A stretch of 64,000 nucleotides of DNA, taken from Bacteroidota bacterium. Lineage in GTDB: Bacteria; Bacteroidota; Bacteroidia; Chitinophagales; Chitinophagaceae. The translations under genes and the position numbers were made by a program. This document shows positions 60,497 to 64,000 of this stretch, in pieces. The notes under the pieces were generated by a model that was not told where the DNA came from, searched no databases, and saw nothing but the letters and a program-made list of their open reading frames with translations. The stretch spans positions 1 to 64,000 of the forward strand of contig JAFDXN010000062.1 in assembly GCA_018267915.1 (NCBI GenBank), in the 5' to 3' direction. The first letter of the stretch is position 1; each line of letters starts with the position of its first letter.

Positions 60497-62542
60497 ATGG
60501 CCAAAAAACACAAAGCATCGCATAAAAAGAAGGTAGACGGTGGCGGCAAAAAGCAGTATAAGGGCCGCCTCGAGATCACGCGCAATGGTATGGGCTTCGT
60601 GATCGTGGAGGGACAGGAACAGGATATATTGGTCCGTAGAGATTTCATACGCAATGCCTTGAACGGCGATGAGGTGCGGGTAGAGTTGACGGACAGGGGC
60701 AAAAAGTTCGGTGCCCGCCCGGAGGGTATTATTGTGGAGGTGCTGAACAGGAAGCAAAGCGAGTTCAGCGGCAGGCTGGAAGTGCATCCGCACTTTGCAT
60801 TCCTGATTACTGATAGCGAAAAAATGCCCGTGGATATATATATCCCCCTGCATCTGCTGCATGGCGCCAAACACGGCGATCATGTTATGGGCCGTATCGT
60901 GGAATGGACAGGCAAGACCAAGAACCCTGTAGGCGAAATAGTGAGCGTGCTCACCAATGAGAGCGTCAACGAAGTAGCTATGCAAGGCATCCTTGCTGAA
61001 AATGGCTTCCCCCTCACTTTTCCGGATGATGTAATGGAAGAGGCTGCCCGCTACCCGGAGGGTGTCAGCAAGCAGGATATTAAGAAGCGAAGAGATCTTC
61101 GTGATACCTTGACTTTTACCATTGACCCCGTGGATGCAAAAGATTTTGACGATGCTATTTCGGTAAAGAAGTTGAAAGGCGAATGGTTTGAAATAGGGGT
61201 GCACATAGCCGATGTAAGCCACTACATAGAGGTGGATTCTGCCTTAGATAAAGAAGCTTTCCGCAGGGCTACAAGTGTGTACCTGCCGGATAGGGTATTG
61301 CCAATGTTGCCGGAGAGATTGTCCAACGGATTGTGTTCACTCCGGCCTCGCGAAGAGAAATACACTTTCTCGGCCATGTTCACGATGAATAAGGCGGGCA
61401 AGGTCAAAGACTACTGGCTCGGCAAAACGGTCATCAACTCCGACAGACGATTTACCTACGAAGAAGTGCAGGAAATAATTGAAGGCGCCAGCGGCGACCA
61501 TGAAGAGGAAGTGCACCTGCTCAACACAATGGCGCAAACCCTGCGCAAACAGCGGTTTAAAAAAGGCGCTATCAACTTTTCATCGCAGGAGGTGCGCTTC
61601 CAACTCGATGAGACCGGAAGGCCTGTTGGCATTGTAGTGAAGGAGAGTAAGGAAGCTCATCAACTGGTGGAAGAATTTATGCTGTTAGCCAATAGGACCG
61701 TGGCTGAATACGTGTCGGAAATAGAAATAAAGGGCAAGCCTATTCCTTTTCCCTACCGCGTGCATGATACACCTGATGAGGATAAACTTAAAATGTTCAC
61801 CTCATTTGCTTCGCGCTTTGGTGTGCGCTTTAACCTCGGCTCCCCCGAAGAGATCGCGAAGTCTTTCAATGAAATGCTGAAAATGGTTGAAGGCAAACCG
61901 GAACAGCATGTGCTCGAAACCCTGGGCATCCGTACCATGGCAAAAGCCGTTTACACTACAGATAACATCGGTCACTATGGGCTGGGCTTCGAGAACTATT
62001 GTCACTTTACCTCACCTATCCGTCGTTACCCCGACGTGCTCGTGCACAGAATCTTATTCGACTGCCTTGAAGGTGATCCTCAGCCTATTAAGCACCTCGA
62101 AACACAATGCCGTCACTGCTCCGACCAGGAGCGCAGAGCCATGGAAGCAGAGCGTGCCGCCAATAAATACAAGCAGGTGGAGTATATGCAGGACTTCGTA
62201 GGTGAGGAATTTGAAGCCGTTATCAGTGGGGTGTCCAATTTTGGTTTCTGGGCAGAAACGGTAGAGCATAAGTGCGAAGGCATGGTATCTATGGCCGACT
62301 TGCACGACATTGATGATTTTGAACTGAAAGAAGGCGAATACGCACTGGTAGGCCGCCATACAAAAATGCGCTTCGGCATGGGCGATAAAGTGACTGTTAG
62401 GGTAGTGTCCGCTAATCTTGAAAAGCGGCAGATCGACTACTCGCTTGTTACTGCCGATCATTCGCCAAAGAAGCCCAAAGGCCCGAAACAGCAAAGGAGT
62501 GCTCCACATCCCTCAAAGCAAAACAGGAAATATAAAAGGTAA
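60497..62542 (+). CDS. rnr: Ribonuclease R
   Basis: RNase R is a processive 3'-5' exonuclease that degrades structured RNA. The 681-residue protein has a basic N-terminus (MAKKHKASHKKK), cold-shock domains (YKGRLEITRNGMGFV, FSGRLEVHPHFAFL), the RNB catalytic domain with the acidic cluster TIDPVDAKDFDDAISV, and an S1 domain (FEAVISGVSNFGFWAE). A basic C-terminal tail (KKPKGPKQQ) follows. It is shorter than the E. coli enzyme. The next gene starts 3 nt after its stop. Confidence 0.95.
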   Translation: MAKKHKASHKKKVDGGGKKQYKGRLEITRNGMGFVIVEGQEQDILVRRDFIRNALNGDEVRVELTDRGKKFGARPEGIIVEVLNRKQSEFSGRLEVHPHFAFLITDSEKMPVDIYIPLHLLHGAKHGDHVMGRIVEWTGKTKNPVGEIVSVLTNESVNEVAMQGILAENGFPLTFPDDVMEEAARYPEGVSKQDIKKRRDLRDTLTFTIDPVDAKDFDDAISVKKLKGEWFEIGVHIADVSHYIEVDSALDKEAFRRATSVYLPDRVLPMLPERLSNGLCSLRPREEKYTFSAMFTMNKAGKVKDYWLGKTVINSDRRFTYEEVQEIIEGASGDHEEEVHLLNTMAQTLRKQRFKKGAINFSSQEVRFQLDETGRPVGIVVKESKEAHQLVEEFMLLANRTVAEYVSEIEIKGKPIPFPYRVHDTPDEDKLKMFTSFASRFGVRFNLGSPEEIAKSFNEMLKMVEGKPEQHVLETLGIRTMAKAVYTTDNIGHYGLGFENYCHFTSPIRRYPDVLVHRILFDCLEGDPQPIKHLETQCRHCSDQERRAMEAERAANKYKQVEYMQDFVGEEFEAVISGVSNFGFWAETVEHKCEGMVSMADLHDIDDFELKEGEYALVGRHTKMRFGMGDKVTVRVVSANLEKRQIDYSLVTADHSPKKPKGPKQQRSAPHPSKQNRKYKR

Positions 62543-62545
62543 TTC

Positions 62546-63511
62546 ATGCACTCATTCAAGGAACTCATTCAATTATTCGAAGAAAAATTTGCTGCAATAT
62601 TACCTTTCCCGCAGGTGCCGGATAGCCTGTATGAGCCATGCCGGTATTTTTTGCAGATAGGTGGTAAACGAATAAGACCTGTGCTCTGCCTGATGGGCAA
62701 CGAGTTGTTTGGTGAAATAGGCGAAGATGCCTGGCATGCTGCAACCGGCATAGAGTTGTTTCACAACTTTACGCTCATCCACGACGATATTATGGACAAG
62801 GCGCCGCTGCGCCGCGGCAAAGCTACCATACACGAAAGGAATGGCCTGACGGCTGGGATATTGTGCGGCGATGTGATGAGCATCTATTCCTACGACAGGC
62901 TGGCGAATATCAAAACTTCACTGCCGCAGATATTGCATCTCTTTAATAAAACCGCGATAGAAGTTTGTGAAGGTCAGCAATTGGATATGGATTTCGAACA
63001 GCGCGACGATGTAAGCATTGCCGACTATATACACATGATCACCAATAAAACGTCTGTACTATTGGCCTGTAGCCTTAAGATGGGCGCCTTACTTGGCGGT
63101 GCCACCGATGGCAATGCCAATAAGCTTTACGAATTTGGCAAGAACATGGGCATCGCATTTCAGCTACAGGACGATTACCTCGATGCATTTGGCGCAACAG
63201 AAAAATTGGGCAAACAGAACGGTGGTGATATTAAGGCCAATAAGAAAACCTACCTGTTGCTCAAAGCCCGGGAAGGTGCAAATGTTGCACAACAGCAACT
63301 GATAAAAGACTGGCTATGCCATGATGGCGAAGAAAAAGTATCGGCTATGTTGCAACTATTCAAAGACACGGGCGCCGACAAAGCATGCCGTGAAGCAGTA
63401 GAGCGTTATTCGGAGATGGCATTTAATTGCCTGGAAGAAGTGGCTGTAGTAAGCAAGCGCAAAGCGCCACTGAATGAGCTGGCCGCCTACTTATTGCAAC
63501 GAGATAAATAA
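62546..63511 (+). CDS. Polyprenyl synthetase (trans-isoprenyl diphosphate synthase)
   Basis: The enzyme adds isopentenyl units to an allylic diphosphate for quinone or undecaprenyl-type lipids. The 321-residue protein has GGKRIRPVL, the first Asp-rich motif DDIMD (80-84, within HDDIMDKAPLRRGK), GDVMSIYSYDRL and the second QDDYLDAFG (Asp209, Asp210, Asp213). Chain length cannot be set from motifs alone; bulky residues before DDxxD (FTLIH) suggest a medium-chain product. It is 3 nt downstream of rnr and likely in its operon. Confidence 0.93.
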   Translation: MHSFKELIQLFEEKFAAILPFPQVPDSLYEPCRYFLQIGGKRIRPVLCLMGNELFGEIGEDAWHAATGIELFHNFTLIHDDIMDKAPLRRGKATIHERNGLTAGILCGDVMSIYSYDRLANIKTSLPQILHLFNKTAIEVCEGQQLDMDFEQRDDVSIADYIHMITNKTSVLLACSLKMGALLGGATDGNANKLYEFGKNMGIAFQLQDDYLDAFGATEKLGKQNGGDIKANKKTYLLLKAREGANVAQQQLIKDWLCHDGEEKVSAMLQLFKDTGADKACREAVERYSEMAFNCLEEVAVVSKRKAPLNELAAYLLQRDK

Positions 63512-63552
63512 TCGTTTATTTTTGGTTTTGACTTTTAACTTTTGACTTAGAA

Positions 63553-63963
63553 ATGAACTACTGGCTTGTAAAATCCGAACCATTCAAATACAGTTGGGAT
63601 CAATTGGTAGAAGACGGTAAAACTATGTGGGATGGCGTGCGTAACTATGCCGCCCGTAATAACCTCCGTGCTATGAAAAAAGGCGATGAGGTGCTGTTCT
63701 ACCATAGTAACGAAGGGCTCGCGATAGTAGGCATTGCCGAAGTGGTGAAGGAAGCTTACCAGGATCCCACCACCGATGATGCCAACTGGGTAGTAGTGGA
63801 TCTCAAGCCAAAGAAAGCCATACCCAACCCTGTAACATTGGAGCAACTGAAAGCCGACCCCTCTTTCGCCGATATGGACCTGGTGCGTTTAGGCCGCCTG
63901 TCTGTAGGCACTGTAAAATCGGCCGAGTACAAGAAGATAATGAAGATGGGTGGCGTGAAGTGA
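63553..63963 (+). CDS. EVE-domain protein (PUA-like fold)
   Basis: This 136-residue protein is an EVE domain throughout: NYWLVKSEPFKYSWDQLVEDGKT (the family's opening), WDGVRNYAARNNLRAMKKGDEVLFYHS, GIAEVVKEAYQDPT and LVRLGRLSVGTV. EVE domains bind modified bases in DNA or RNA; the short single-domain form is a widespread housekeeping type like Thy28. It follows the prenyl synthase by 41 nt. The stop is next to a minus-strand stop at 63964. Confidence 0.9.
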   Translation: MNYWLVKSEPFKYSWDQLVEDGKTMWDGVRNYAARNNLRAMKKGDEVLFYHSNEGLAIVGIAEVVKEAYQDPTTDDANWVVVDLKPKKAIPNPVTLEQLKADPSFADMDLVRLGRLSVGTVKSAEYKKIMKMGGVK

Positions 63964-64000
63964 TCAAATCCCACGTTCTTTATTCCAGTCAGCCTGCATT
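63964..64000 (-). CDS. Possible C-terminal end of a minus-strand gene (partial)
   Basis: The minus strand is open from the window edge to a TGA at 63964-63966, giving only MQADWNKERGI as the last residues. It would abut the convergent EVE gene, as other convergent pairs here do. Too short to identify; may be chance. Confidence 0.25.
   Translation of the reverse strand, partial: MQADWNKERGI

Overview
The window looks like chromosomal DNA of a Bacteroidota bacterium, most likely in or near Chitinophagaceae. The evidence is type IX secretion (T9SS) C-terminal sorting domains, many small lipoproteins with an S-C lipobox followed by lysines, and recurrent Bacteroidota promoters (TTTG/ATTG, 18-20 nt, TAnnTTTG) at expected distances. 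G+C is moderate by eye. I saw no rRNA, tRNA, CRISPR array, insertion sequence or prophage. Placement below phylum is inference.

Layout. 1-3.9 kb: the tail of a T9SS cargo gene, a MauE/DoxX-thioredoxin membrane protein, and six tandem minus-strand genes for tiny cysteine-patterned lipoproteins. 4.1-12.5 kb: rpoB-rpoC with its own promoter and a terminator-like leader hairpin, and without the usual rplKAJL genes upstream. 12.5-20.3 kb: envelope and secreted genes (lipoprotein, DUF6600-like protein with Q/P-rich repeats, PQQ sugar dehydrogenase, alpha/beta hydrolases, DUF885 peptidase) and a decayed DUF3052 gene that no intact reading frame reports. 20.3-32 kb: housekeeping genes (rplY, prs, OsmC, ribH, pdhA, recF, a mitochondrial-type citrate synthase, a deoxyhypusine-synthase-like gene). 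32-44 kb: a secreted Asp-box protein, a RetSat/CrtI-like flavoprotein, glmM, an M16 peptidase, and a five-PAS histidine kinase overlapping its response regulator. 44-49 kb: recA, rpsG-rpsL (no fusA), a cold-shock protein, a META lipoprotein, a 37-residue His-rich lipopeptide gene, and an exported PLP enzyme. 50-64 kb: acetyltransferase, YARHG lipoprotein, surE, an ABC transporter pair, an HSDL2-like SDR, three tandem paralogous T9SS cargo genes, lpxK, a YD-repeat protein, rnr, a polyprenyl synthase and an EVE-domain protein.

How it fits together. Core information processing (rpoBC, rpsLG, recA, recF, rnr, rplY) and central metabolism (pdhA, citrate synthase, prs, ribH, glmM, lpxK, prenyl synthase) alternate with envelope genes. 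Many neighbours abut or overlap: lutA-like/ribH, kinase/regulator, flavoprotein/secreted protein, and convergent pairs sharing stop-codon bases. Most transcription units end in strong GC hairpins. The most unusual material is the lipoprotein array with a shared promoter design, the separation of rpoBC and rpsLG from their usual partners, the DUF3052 pseudogene, the tiny His-rich lipopeptide and a possible small RNA downstream of rpoC.
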